From JBAWYM01 sp037143575 (GTDB taxonomy: Bacteria; Patescibacteriota; Gracilibacteria; Peribacterales; Peribacteraceae), in contig JBAWYM010000001.1 of the NCBI GenBank assembly GCA_037143575.1, positions 1-64,000 on the forward strand: 64,000 nucleotides of DNA. The letters run 5' to 3'. The notes beneath the pieces were generated by a model. It was not told the DNA's origin. It saw only the letters and a program-made list of their open reading frames with translations, and searched no databases. Made by a program: the position numbers and the translations under genes. Each line of letters opens with the position of its first letter. Position 1 is the first letter of the stretch. Below, piece after piece: positions 34,435-42,631 of this stretch.

Positions 34435-34436
34435 GT

Positions 34437-35051
34437 ATGAGCCACTCTCCAACCCTTTCTTCAGAACAACCCTTCTCTTCAGCTACCACAGCATCAGACA
34501 ATACTGATCCGCAACTCGAGCTCGTCCCAGAAGAGCACGCCGAAACGAACGGTCGCCATAATGGCAAATCATCCTTTGACAGAATCCGACAAATTGGAGA
34601 TACCGACTGGAGAGGATGTATGACACTCATTATCAGCGCAGGCAATGTGGCTGAATTTTCCGCCATTCGAAGAGCAATTGATGAAATCATCAGTGATGAA
34701 TGCGGGCTCATACACCAGCTTATACATGACTCACGCAGAAATCATGCATCTTCCGCGCCATCCATCGTTATCACGATGCCCTATCACCATCAAACACCAA
34801 GCAATCCCGACTATAGAATGATGACCGTGAAATTCGGTCCAAATGGATACAATTTTCAGAGGGCCGAAGCCGGTAGAGATTACGAGGTTGTCGGGAGAAA
34901 TGACCAGGAATTCGACGAGGAATCGACAGGTGAATTCATCAAACATGCCATAAGAATGATCGCGCAGCGCGTTGACCAGACGACTGCTACTACAGCAGCA
35001 GCCACGTCAGATACAGCGATGTATCAGCAGGAATTCTTCGCGAAATCGTGA
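34437..35051 (+). CDS. Orphan protein behind a Thr/Ile attenuator
   Basis: 204 residues (MSHSPTLSSEQPFSSAT...). About 55 disordered Ser/Thr/Glu-rich residues lead to a compact domain ('GCMTLIISAGNVAEFSAIRR', 'SIVITMPYHHQTP', 'MMTVKFGPNGYNFQRAEAGR') and a Thr/Ala-rich end. No signal peptide, membrane helix or recognised motif. The ATG directly follows an attenuator T-run, so the only visible route to expression is read-through when the leader ribosome stalls. Neighbour to tRNA-Pro on the other strand. Confidence 0.68.
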   Translation: MSHSPTLSSEQPFSSATTASDNTDPQLELVPEEHAETNGRHNGKSSFDRIRQIGDTDWRGCMTLIISAGNVAEFSAIRRAIDEIISDECGLIHQLIHDSRRNHASSAPSIVITMPYHHQTPSNPDYRMMTVKFGPNGYNFQRAEAGRDYEVVGRNDQEFDEESTGEFIKHAIRMIAQRVDQTTATTAAATSDTAMYQQEFFAKS

Positions 35052-35242
35052 ATACTTAAAACATATTATTTATAGTATGTAAAATTTAGCTTCTAATATC
35101 AACGGATTTCGAAACTGATTGTACAAATTATTTGTACGATAAACCGTATCCATTTCCTTGCGCTTAGAAGCAGCTATTTTTGTTTATGATAAGCCTAAAT
35201 GTCATAATTCATGACCATCAATAACGCCATCGAACACAAAAG

Positions 35243-35270
35243 TTGACACTCTTCATCTGGACAACAATAT
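35243..35270 (+). promoter_or_regulatory. Promoter of Leu/Val leader region
   Basis: TTGACA (35243-35248), 16 bases, CAATAT (35265-35270). A GTG follows four bases later and the Leu/Val frame begins 41 bases later. Confidence 0.55.
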
Positions 35271-35311
35271 CACGGTGAGTACACTCCCGCGCTTCTATGA
35301 GTATTCATACC

Positions 35312-35428
35312 ATGATAGGCGTGAAGCAACATCTTCATCTTGCTTCCACCCCGCTCGTGCTCACGCACGCGCTGCTCATCACCTTCCTTTCTCTCGTGAT
35401 GGTGATGAGTCTCCCGGTCCTCGGCTAA
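35312..35428 (+). CDS. Leu/Val-rich leader-like peptide
   Basis: 38 residues starting MIGVKQHLHLASTPLVLTHA and ending in a Leu/Val/Met run (LLITFLSLVMVMSLPVLG). A CCTCG-GCTAA-CGAGG hairpin overlaps its stop; GAGGCGG there can alternatively pair with CCGCCTC near 35504. The layout is leader-like, but no plus-strand gene follows before the convergent lipoprotein gene, so it could be an orphan attenuator or a small RNA. Confidence 0.38.
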   Translation: MIGVKQHLHLASTPLVLTHALLITFLSLVMVMSLPVLG

Positions 35429-35570
35429 CGAGGCGGGTCAGGGTGGAAGACTGCAGCCCCGATTGGGTGCCAAACATACAAACGCACATTCAAACGGGTT
35501 TCACCGCCTCTCAGGCTTACCAGCCAGCAGAGGACAGCAGGATTCTTGAATCCTTTTTTGGGAATAGAGA

Positions 35571-36077
35571 TCACTTGCTGCGCTTCAGTTCCTTCAGCTG
35601 AGCGGTCGCTACCGTCAAACCCTCTGCAGAGTTGTCAGAATCTTTCTTCAGTGTGATGATCACATCAGTATACGCCGTCAAATCCTTGGTGGATTCGAAG
35701 GTGAGGGAATGACGGACATCGCCGCCAATGCTCTTCACGTGGCCCACAGAGACCTTTTCGCCTGTCGCAGGATTCTTGAGCCAACCCTCGTAGAACGTCC
35801 CTTCCTTCTCCATGATGATATTCATCTGAAGAGTATGCATGAACTGTCCTTTCTCGAATCGATGAGACTTGGCGAGCCCATTGGCAGGAGTTTCCTTGGT
35901 TCCGGTGATGGCGCCGTACGAGAACCACACCTCTTTCCCGAAGCGCTCATCCACAATTGCGCCATTGGGACCCTGCAGGCCAATGGCAGGAGGCTTGCCG
36001 GCATTATTCTTGCCACCGCAGGCAGTGAGGAGGGCGAATGAGAAGAGGAGCGGAAGAATGATGTGGAGCTTTTTCAT
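35571..36077 (-). CDS. Lipoprotein of unknown function
   Basis: 168 residues from the ATG at 36077 (MKKLHIILPLLFSFA). Lipobox 'LLTACGG' puts the lipidated Cys at residue 20. The mature domain is beta-rich with 'EVWFSYGAITGTKETPANG' and 'DVIITLKKDSDNSAEGLTVA'; it resembles small anti-sigma/adhesion-type sandwich domains only in general look. Alone between repeats. Confidence 0.75.
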   Translation of the reverse strand: MKKLHIILPLLFSFALLTACGGKNNAGKPPAIGLQGPNGAIVDERFGKEVWFSYGAITGTKETPANGLAKSHRFEKGQFMHTLQMNIIMEKEGTFYEGWLKNPATGEKVSVGHVKSIGGDVRHSLTFESTKDLTAYTDVIITLKKDSDNSAEGLTVATAQLKELKRSK

Positions 36078-36106
36078 GGAGTTGGGAGAAAGTGGCGGAA
36101 GTCTAA

Positions 36107-36190
36107 TGGCAAAAAGGCAAAATGGCAAAAAGGCAATAGGGTTCGTACTTCTTGCCCTATTGCCATCTTGCCCTATTGCCTTCGTAAACA
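36107..36190. repeat. GGCAAAAAGGCAAAATGGC word-repeat palindrome
   Basis: AATGGCAAAAAGGCAAAATGG...GGCAATAGGG left, CCCTATTGCCATCTTGCCCT...ATTGCC right; arms inverted around TTCGTACTTCTTG. Confidence 0.8.
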
Positions 36191-36219
36191 CGGTCAAGTT
36201 TCAAAAAAAACCTTAACCT

Positions 36220-38322
36220 TTACCAAAACAGCCCCGGCACCCTCGCGCCCATCTTCTCCCGCTCCGTCTTGGCAATCCTCGCAACCGCAGCAGCCATCAC
36301 CTGGTACTTCGGCTCATCTGCCGGATACCACTCGCTGAGGATGGTTGTGATCTTCAGGAATTCATCGGTACTAGGAGAAACTGCCACGTAATGGGCATTA
36401 CGACCGATGGCAGCGAAGAAAAGACGCAGAACACCATCGAAATCTGCCTTTCGTGTATCCATCTCCGTTTTACCAGCAGAATTGGCAAGTACTTGAACCA
36501 ATCGGCGCATCGTTCCCAAGTCCGTCATCCGTCCATTGCGGTACGCAAGTACGGCATGGGTGTAAGCCGCTTTTTGATCATTTTGAATCAGATCGATATC
36601 TGTCAGGAGAGCGAATGCCCGGGCATCACTCTGATTCATGTGCGCGGCAACAGTCGCAACCTTCAAGGCTTCGGTGTAGCGCTTCTGTTGATAGAGCAGC
36701 TGCGCCTCAGTGAGATACAGATCCCGCGGATACCACTCACCCCGAGACTTCTCAAACCAGCGGATGGCAGTGGGAATGTCATTGCGCGCTAATGCACGGC
36801 GTCCGAGGGAGGAAGTAACAATATACGGAACTTCCCGTAAAGCGATGAATAGTAATAATGTCGCAAGAAGAAGCTCTGATATCCGAACACATTTGTTGAT
36901 CGTCATAGAAGAATTCCCCTGGGCTTTCGCTGGAACGAGGAACCCTAGGAAGAGCATGAACGGCAGAATAATACCGACGAACTGGAGATTATAGTCCACG
37001 AGATTGTGGGCGAGGACGCCCGTCACCGCGGTGAAGAGGAATAAAGCAAGGGGCAGAGCAGCCTCGGTACCACGAGCTTCTCCGGTGAAATTCGGACCAT
37101 GGGCTTCCGAGCCCATGAATCTCCGTTCCAACCGCAACCACCGTGTCTTGTCAGTAGAAGACCACAGATCTGACAACCGATTCCTCGTCTGAGAAAGAAT
37201 CTCTCGAACATGAATATGGGGAACGAGAATCAGACATAGGACAATAAACAGCAACCCCGCCGCTGGCCAGCCGCTGTCCATCGCCGCTTTGAGGAACACA
37301 TTATGTGCATGATCCGAAGTCGCAAGCACACCCTGCGCAGCCCGAGGTTGGACGAAGCGAAAGCTCCCCAGCCCCCACCCAAGGATCGGCTTCTCATTGG
37401 CGAAAGCAAAAGCCTGCTTCCAGAATTGCATCCGCTCGGTGATCGATGTCGTCCCTTCGTCTGCCAAAAAGAGCGCCTTCTCGGCGAGCGACTGCACGGG
37501 ATACTGCGTCGCCCTCCACACATTCGCCGCGCCATACACCGAGACCGCTATGGCCATACTCGTCACGATCACGACGATCCCGCGCCGAAGTCCTCGGTTA
37601 TACACGAATCCCCACACCAGAAGCACAGCACACTGCCCAACGAACGCAATGATGGAAGCACGGGAGTAGCTCAAAAGAAGGGTGCCGAAGACGACGCCGA
37701 GAGGAGCAGAGCGAAATATCAGACGTAAGAATTGCCGAAACTTGCCTCCATTGCCCGGATTCTTCAGAAGCAAATACAGCAGAACCGGCCAACTGAGGAG
37801 CACGAGCTCCGCCCAGGCATTGGGCCAGTAATCTCCCTGGAAGCGGAAATCGAAGAACGTCCCGACGAAGCGATTGGCGGGCTGCAGGGCATAGACCGCG
37901 ATGCCTGCCAGAGAAGCAATCAATACAGCCACGGAGAACACGCGCAAAATCATCGTCCGGACCCGCGCCTCCAGAGGAAGACGCGCAGCCCAGAGCAGCA
38001 GCAGGGAAAGTGATGCAGTGCGAAGCAGCTCATCGAGTCCGTAGTTGCGAACCGAAGAAAAGTACCAACTGAGCCCCGTCCATGTGACATACAGCATGAT
38101 CGTTCCCCAGAGCAGCACACTCACCCGCCGCTCCCCTTCCCGGGGATAGAGGAACGCAATGAAGACCACGAGCCACATGACGAAGACGAGCGCCCACGTA
38201 CTCTCCAACGTCTTGCCGCCCTTCCAGAGGACAGAGAGGAAGACGAGCATGAGGAGTGAAAAGGGCGCAAGCCACTGGAAAAACTTTCCGGTGCGGGAAG
38301 TAGGACGTGAAGAAGAATTCAT
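36220..38322 (-). CDS. O-antigen ligase-like polytopic protein with TPR-like tail
   Basis: 700 residues. About twelve hydrophobic helices within 1-480, and a Wzy_C-type periplasmic loop with 'PILGWGLGSFRFVQ' and 'ATSDHAHNVFLKAAMDSGWP', the signature of O-antigen ligase/polymerase family. The last 200 residues are soluble with TPR-like helices ('AEAQLLYQQKRYTEALKVAT'-like repeats). It probably transfers or polymerises glycans on a lipid carrier at the outer face of the membrane. CATACT lies seven bases before the start at 38322. Confidence 0.85.
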   Translation of the reverse strand: MNSSSRPTSRTGKFFQWLAPFSLLMLVFLSVLWKGGKTLESTWALVFVMWLVVFIAFLYPREGERRVSVLLWGTIMLYVTWTGLSWYFSSVRNYGLDELLRTASLSLLLLWAARLPLEARVRTMILRVFSVAVLIASLAGIAVYALQPANRFVGTFFDFRFQGDYWPNAWAELVLLSWPVLLYLLLKNPGNGGKFRQFLRLIFRSAPLGVVFGTLLLSYSRASIIAFVGQCAVLLVWGFVYNRGLRRGIVVIVTSMAIAVSVYGAANVWRATQYPVQSLAEKALFLADEGTTSITERMQFWKQAFAFANEKPILGWGLGSFRFVQPRAAQGVLATSDHAHNVFLKAAMDSGWPAAGLLFIVLCLILVPHIHVREILSQTRNRLSDLWSSTDKTRWLRLERRFMGSEAHGPNFTGEARGTEAALPLALFLFTAVTGVLAHNLVDYNLQFVGIILPFMLFLGFLVPAKAQGNSSMTINKCVRISELLLATLLLFIALREVPYIVTSSLGRRALARNDIPTAIRWFEKSRGEWYPRDLYLTEAQLLYQQKRYTEALKVATVAAHMNQSDARAFALLTDIDLIQNDQKAAYTHAVLAYRNGRMTDLGTMRRLVQVLANSAGKTEMDTRKADFDGVLRLFFAAIGRNAHYVAVSPSTDEFLKITTILSEWYPADEPKYQVMAAAVARIAKTEREKMGARVPGLFW

Positions 38323-38383
38323 CCGGAACAGTATGACAGAAAAATACTCGCAAGTGATACATCCAAAGGGGAATCAGGCAGTA

Positions 38384-39115
38384 TCACTCCGGCAGGAAAC
38401 GGATACTCGCCATGATCGGTCCATCATACCCACCCTCCGTGCTCCCATCGGGCATCAAGATCGGAGTGGAACCAGACCACTTGTACCCGCCACCCGTTTT
38501 GCTCCCAAGAGGACTGAACAGAGCGACATTCGATATGCGATCCCAGGAAATGGACTCACCGCACTGGAAATCAGGCGCATCGGTGGGAGGATGCTTCGAT
38601 TGGAGAAACACATGCGTGATCCCGGGCTCACTGCTTTGCTCTGTAATCACACAATCGTACGGAAAGACATGATCAATAAACGTCTTGAGTTCTGTCTGAT
38701 TATGAACACGCGCTGCATAAATGGTTGCAACGGCAGACTTCGAAGTATGATCATCGGAAATGGTTCTGCAAAGATCGCTGAAATACGGATCTTGCAGGAA
38801 TTCGATGGAGTATGCGTTTTCGCGAACCTTCACCGAGATCGTGTTGTTGCAAGCATTGATGAACGATGATGGATAGCGGAATGCGATGCCCAGTTTCTGC
38901 GTGGTGTAGCTCGTATCTAATGCCTGCAGCAAAGGAAGTACGGCAAACGTAGATGAACTTGCTCCACTCACTGGCTCGAAGGATGGAACGGATGAAGTGA
39001 CGATCGGGACTGCCGGAAAACTCGATGAAGCGTTAAAATTCCCGTTCACGAAGTTCTGCGCAGCGCAGGATGTCAGGAGGAGAAGGCAAATCGGAAGGAA
39101 AAGGTGATAACGCAT
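38384..39115 (-). CDS. Lipoprotein of unknown function
   Basis: 243 residues from the ATG at 39115 (MRYHLFLPICLLLLT). Lipobox 'LLTSCAAQ' with Cys at about 17. A Ser/Pro/Val linker leads to a domain with 'LGIAFRYPSSFINACNNTIS', 'YSIEFLQDPYFSDLCRTISD' and 'DFQCGESISWDRI', reminiscent of PsbP-like small domains in many CPR lipoproteins (tentative). Four Cys could form disulfides. Confidence 0.75.
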   Translation of the reverse strand: MRYHLFLPICLLLLTSCAAQNFVNGNFNASSSFPAVPIVTSSVPSFEPVSGASSSTFAVLPLLQALDTSYTTQKLGIAFRYPSSFINACNNTISVKVRENAYSIEFLQDPYFSDLCRTISDDHTSKSAVATIYAARVHNQTELKTFIDHVFPYDCVITEQSSEPGITHVFLQSKHPPTDAPDFQCGESISWDRISNVALFSPLGSKTGGGYKWSGSTPILMPDGSTEGGYDGPIMASIRFLPE

Positions 39116-39173
39116 GGCAGATGGCTTGAGAAAGAGATAGAGGAATCTGGTCACCGCTGATATTCTATAGGAG

Positions 39174-40850
39174 ATGTCTTCTGTTTGTCTCCAGTGTGGA
39201 TCGGCTTTCGACATATCCAAGGATGATCTCGACTTCTACACTCTTGTCTCACCGGTGTTTCTAGGGAAGAAAGAACTGATCCCGCCGCCCACCCTCTGCC
39301 CACGCTGCCGCCTCCAGCGCAGACTCGCTTTCCGCAATCAGATCTTCGTCTACCAGCGACCATCGTCCATCACCGGCAAAACCGTCTTCTCCCGCTTCAC
39401 TCCTGATGTCCCCTTCCCTGTGGTGGAGAATGACTGGTGGTACGGCAATGCTTGGGATGCGACGTCGCTGGGACGAGACTTCGACGACCATTATTCTTTC
39501 TTCGAACAATTCCTCACGCTGCGAAACGTCGTCCCGCACCGTACCCTCTCCCTCCATCAGGCCGAGAACTGCGACTACTGCAACAATGCGACAGGGATCA
39601 AGAACTGCTACCTCACCTTCAATACCAACGCCGCGGAAGATTGCCTCTACTGCGAGAACTGTACCAAGGCGAAGGACTGCATCGACTGCACGTACTGTCC
39701 CGCTTCGGAGCTCTGCTATGACTGTGTCCGATCGGAGCGGTGCTACAGACTCCACAGCAGCTCCTTCTGTGAGGACTGCAGTGACAGTGCTTTCCTGACG
39801 TTTTGCTATTCCTGCAAAGACTGCTTCGGGTGCATCAACCTTTCGCACAGACAATTCTGCGTCTTCAACGAACAGAAGACCGAAGAGGAGTACCGGACAT
39901 TTCTGCTATCATTCGATGCCTCATCCTGGCAAGCACGAGAAGCGATGATAAGCCGATGCACAGAACTCTGGAAAACCCATCCGCGTCCCTCCAGCATCAT
40001 CCACAATACGGAAGCCGCCGAAGGGAACCACATCCTCAATTCCAAGAACGTCTCGGGGAGCTTCTTCATCGAAGACTGTGAAGACGTGAAAAACTGCTTC
40101 AGCCTCTACGGACCCGTGAAGACCAGTCAGGACTTCTCCTTTTTCGGCAAAGACAGCGAACTCCTCTACGAAGCCGCTCAGTGCGGCATCGGTGATAGCG
40201 CCGTCGTCCTCTCCTTCGACTGCTGGGGCAATAATAGTAACCTCCTCTACTGCTGGATGTGCGAGGGATGCCACGACTGCTTCGGCTGCGTGGGGCTCCA
40301 GAAGAAACAGTTCTGTGTCCTCAACAAGCAGTATTCCAAAGATGAGTATCACGCCCTCGTCCCGAAGATTATTGAGCACATGCGGCAGACGAAGGAGTTC
40401 GGCGAATTCTTCCCGATGACGCTCTCGCCTATTCCCTACAACCACTCTGTCGCACAGCGCTATTTCCCGCAGACACCGGATACCACCCGCCAACAAGGTT
40501 GTGTTTGGTATGAGCAGAACACGGAGAATGTAAAACAAGCAATTGAATCATCCTCGCTACCCGACGGAGTTCCGACATCTGATGATGCCATCGTTGTGAA
40601 GAGCCTCAAAAGTGGCCGCCCCTTTCGCATCACCACGCAGGAGATCAAGCGTTATCGTCAAATGCAGGTACCTTTACCACGATGGACCTACGACGAACGC
40701 ATGGAGGACCGCATCGCGATGCTCGGAGGGATCACGCTCCATGAGCGAACGTGCGATAAGACGAAGAAGCCCATGCTCACCACGTATTTACCTGATACCG
40801 AATTCCCCGTGTGGGAACGGGAGATCTATAACAGGGAGCTTCGGGGGTAG
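39174..40850 (+). CDS. Very Cys-rich zinc-binding-like protein
   Basis: 558 residues. An N-terminal zinc ribbon ('CLQCGSAF' ... 'LCPRCRLQRR') is followed by dense Cys pairs from about 125 to 230 ('NCDYCNNATGIKNCYL', 'DCLYCENCTKAKDCIDCTYC', 'CYSCKDCFGCINLSHRQFCV') and a second set near 345-385 ('CWMCEGCHDCFGCVGLQKKQ'). The two 'C..CFGC' blocks are internal repeats. The C-terminal part is Cys-poor ('ERMEDRIAMLGGITLHERTC'). No signal peptide, so it is likely cytoplasmic and metal-loaded. Such proteins recur in CPR genomes without function. TATTCT and an AGGAG both precede the ATG. Confidence 0.78.
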   Translation: MSSVCLQCGSAFDISKDDLDFYTLVSPVFLGKKELIPPPTLCPRCRLQRRLAFRNQIFVYQRPSSITGKTVFSRFTPDVPFPVVENDWWYGNAWDATSLGRDFDDHYSFFEQFLTLRNVVPHRTLSLHQAENCDYCNNATGIKNCYLTFNTNAAEDCLYCENCTKAKDCIDCTYCPASELCYDCVRSERCYRLHSSSFCEDCSDSAFLTFCYSCKDCFGCINLSHRQFCVFNEQKTEEEYRTFLLSFDASSWQAREAMISRCTELWKTHPRPSSIIHNTEAAEGNHILNSKNVSGSFFIEDCEDVKNCFSLYGPVKTSQDFSFFGKDSELLYEAAQCGIGDSAVVLSFDCWGNNSNLLYCWMCEGCHDCFGCVGLQKKQFCVLNKQYSKDEYHALVPKIIEHMRQTKEFGEFFPMTLSPIPYNHSVAQRYFPQTPDTTRQQGCVWYEQNTENVKQAIESSSLPDGVPTSDDAIVVKSLKSGRPFRITTQEIKRYRQMQVPLPRWTYDERMEDRIAMLGGITLHERTCDKTKKPMLTTYLPDTEFPVWEREIYNRELRG

Positions 40851-40915
40851 AAAGAAAATCGACATGTTCCTTCTTTGCCGCTTCTCTCGCGTGTCAGGTC
40901 TTGCTACAGTGTCAA

Positions 40916-40992
40916 TGTGCCGACGTGTCCCTCGACCCCGCCTGCACTGAGCGTAGTCGAAGTGCTCGGGATGACATGGAATTGGTAGACGC
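40916..40992 (+). pseudogene. Interrupted 5' fragment of tRNA-Leu
   Basis: TGTGCCGACGTG (40916-40927) and GGAATTGGTAGACGC (40978-40992) equal the first 25 or so bases of the intact tRNA-Leu at 41068, split by about 50 bases containing a GAGCGTAGTCGAA-family repeat. Confidence 0.7.
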
Positions 40993-41067
40993 CCTTCGGT
41001 TCGCTCAGGATAAACTGCGCTAGCTCATTATAGTTCATCGCTGTTGATACTTCAGAATAGGCCATGT

Positions 41068-41154
41068 GCCGACGTGGCGGAATTGGTAGACGCGCACGCT
41101 TCAGGAGCGTGTGAGAGCAATCTCTTGAGAGTTCGATTCTCTCCGTCGGCACCA
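41068..41154 (+). tRNA. tRNA-Leu (anticodon CAG)
   Basis: 87 bases with encoded CCA and the long variable arm of tRNA-Leu. Acceptor GCCGACG/CGTCGGC, anticodon arm CACGC-TTCAGGA-GCGTG, T arm AGAGTTCGATTCTCT. Confidence 0.95.
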
Positions 41155-41240
41155 TCCGGCTTCGTCCCGTGCGCGGGACTGCGCCGAGATTGAACATAGT
41201 CATCACCAAAGCCACGGCGTAGCTCGCAAGCGAAGCTGGG

Positions 41241-41256
41241 CTCTCCGTCGGCACCA
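41241..41256 (+). pseudogene. 3' fragment of tRNA-Leu
   Basis: CTCTCCGTCGGCACCA repeats the last 16 bases of the intact tRNA-Leu. Confidence 0.7.
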
Positions 41257-41401
41257 CACTTCGCGCAGCGATGTGTGCCCCGCGAAGCCCTACGGAACGA
41301 AGTGGAGTGGGGCGAAGTGGGGCATTTATAACTCAAGCTGCGCTCCGCGTGGCACAGCCACTAACTCAACGGCTGTGCTTCTTTGTATATAAGCGTTTTA
41401 C

Positions 41402-41431
41402 GTGCCACGTGCCGCGCAGCGGTTATACGTG
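41402..41431. repeat. CCACGTGCG..ATACGTGG hairpin, copy 4
   Basis: GCCACGTGCCGCGCAGCGGT-TATACGTGGC. Unlike the other copies it has no intact tRNA next to it. Confidence 0.75.
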
Positions 41432-41487
41432 GCTTCAGCGGATCTAACAAACAAAAATCGTAGCACAGCCATTAGCATCCTACAGCA

Positions 41488-41811
41488 CTACCTCACCTTG
41501 CTCCCCGCCGGAATGTCCTTCTCTGGATGGAGAAGTATCGGATGACCGTCGACGTCCGCAGCGATAATCATTCCATGGCTCTGGTAGCCCCTGAACATGC
41601 GAGGTTCGATATTCATGAGGATCGGCATCTCTTTGCCGACGAGCATGGAAGGATCGATGAAGAACTCCGCCATCCCCGCTATGATCTGCCTCTCTTCACT
41701 CCCCACATCGAAGACAAACTTCAGCAGCTTGTCGGCATCGGGAACCTTCTCGACGGATGTCACTTTGCCGATGCGAATGTCGAGTTTCTTGAAATCTTCA
41801 AAGGTGATCAT
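41488..41811 (-). CDS. tRNA-binding OB-fold protein (Trbp111/CsaA-like)
   Basis: 107 residues from the ATG at 41811. The whole length is one EMAP-II/Trbp111-type domain: 'FKKLDIRIGKVTSVEKVPDA', 'RQIIAGMAEF', 'ILMNIEPRMFRGYQSHGMI'. The same domain ends many methionyl-tRNA synthetases; as a separate protein it is a structure-specific tRNA binder or chaperone. It overlaps the end of trpA by 14 bases, so it is co-transcribed as last gene of the trp operon. No synthetase is adjacent. Confidence 0.9.
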   Translation of the reverse strand: MITFEDFKKLDIRIGKVTSVEKVPDADKLLKFVFDVGSEERQIIAGMAEFFIDPSMLVGKEMPILMNIEPRMFRGYQSHGMIIAADVDGHPILLHPEKDIPAGSKVR

Positions 41812-42631
41812 GGCTTGAAGAGGAAAAGAGAAATTCTGGTATTTCAACAGCCGGAAGGATGATGGATGCCCGCATTGCACGGCATATCTCCGCGATTTTC
41901 TGAACGTTTGGAATCTCTTTCACAATTCTGCTCGCCACGATCACGCCATCGGCTCCGGCTTGAGTCACGGCACGCACCTGCTCGGGAGTATTGATACCGA
42001 ATCCGACGATCAGCGGCAGTGAGCTGTATTTACGTGCCCGTCTGATCGTCTCACGGATCTTTTCTCCAAACACCACATCGGTGATGCCTGTCACACCGAG
42101 ATATGAAACGATGTAGAGGTATCCTTCGGCGATTTCGGCGATCTTCTCCATCCGCTCGTCGGTGGTGACTTCGCTTACCAGAAAAACCGGAGCAATCCTA
42201 TGGGACTTCGCAATCGGCACGACTTCCTGCGCATGTTCAAGCGGCAGATCCGCAACGAGAACGGAATTGACTCCACACTCTCGGCAATCCTGATAAAACT
42301 TTTCGATTCCCCTCTGGAGGATAAGGTTGAAGTAAATCAGGAGACCGATCGGAATCGTGGTGAAAGCGCGGACTTCCCGGAGGATTCCGAAACAATCATC
42401 GACGGTGATCCCTGCTTTGAGTGCACGGGTATCCGCGACCTGAATCACGGGACCGTCGGCGGGCGGATCACTGAAGGGAAACCCGAGTTCCAGTGCATCG
42501 GCGCCGCTCTCGACGAGCGTGCGAATCATCTGAACAGACAGCTTCCGATCGGGATCACCGAGGACGACGAACGGAACGAACAGAGGTTTCCCTTTCCGCA
42601 GGAGTGCTAATTGATAGGGATTAGAGTTCAT
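41798..42631 (-). CDS. trpA: Tryptophan synthase alpha chain
   Basis: 277 residues; cleaves indole-3-glycerol phosphate to indole and G3P, passing indole to TrpB. The catalytic Glu and Asp are in '[19 protein letters not shown]'; phosphate loop '[14 protein letters not shown]'. The ATG at 42631 lies inside the end of trpB (11-base overlap). The C-terminus is somewhat long and polar ([11 protein letters not shown]). Confidence 0.96.
   Translation of the reverse strand: MNSNPYQLALLRKGKPLFVPFVVLGDPDRKLSVQMIRTLVESGADALELGFPFSDPPADGPVIQVADTRALKAGITVDDCFGILREVRAFTTIPIGLLIYFNLILQRGIEKFYQDCRECGVNSVLVADLPLEHAQEVVPIAKSHRIAPVFLVSEVTTDERMEKIAEIAEGYLYIVSYLGVTGITDVVFGEKIRETIRRARKYSSLPLIVGFGINTPEQVRAVTQAGADGVIVASRIVKEIPNVQKIAEICRAMRASIILPAVEIPEFLFSSSSHDHL

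Larger units (their letters stand above)
35052..35570. other. Intergenic region with leader-like transcript
   Basis: The first 180 bases are AT-rich with a GTACAAATTATTTGTAC palindrome at 35121-35137. The rest holds the promoter, Leu/Val frame and hairpins described separately, ending with GGATTCTTGAATCC and six T at 35541-35560, a probable terminator for the plus strand. Confidence 0.55.
41155..41487. other. Repeat-rich spacer after tRNA-Leu
   Basis: No gene seen. It contains the CCATCCGGCTTCGTC tRNA 3' flank, the tRNA fragment, a GCGAAGCCC palindrome (about 41280-41322) and a CACGTGCCGCGC..ATACGTGGC hairpin (41402-41431). Confidence 0.65.

Noticed and set aside
35275..35601. 108-residue frame from a leaderless-looking GTG
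   Set aside because: It runs through hairpins and a terminator-like T-run and ends inside the convergent lipoprotein gene; composition (His/Arg/Ser-rich) is shadow-like. The Leu/Val frame was preferred, with low confidence.
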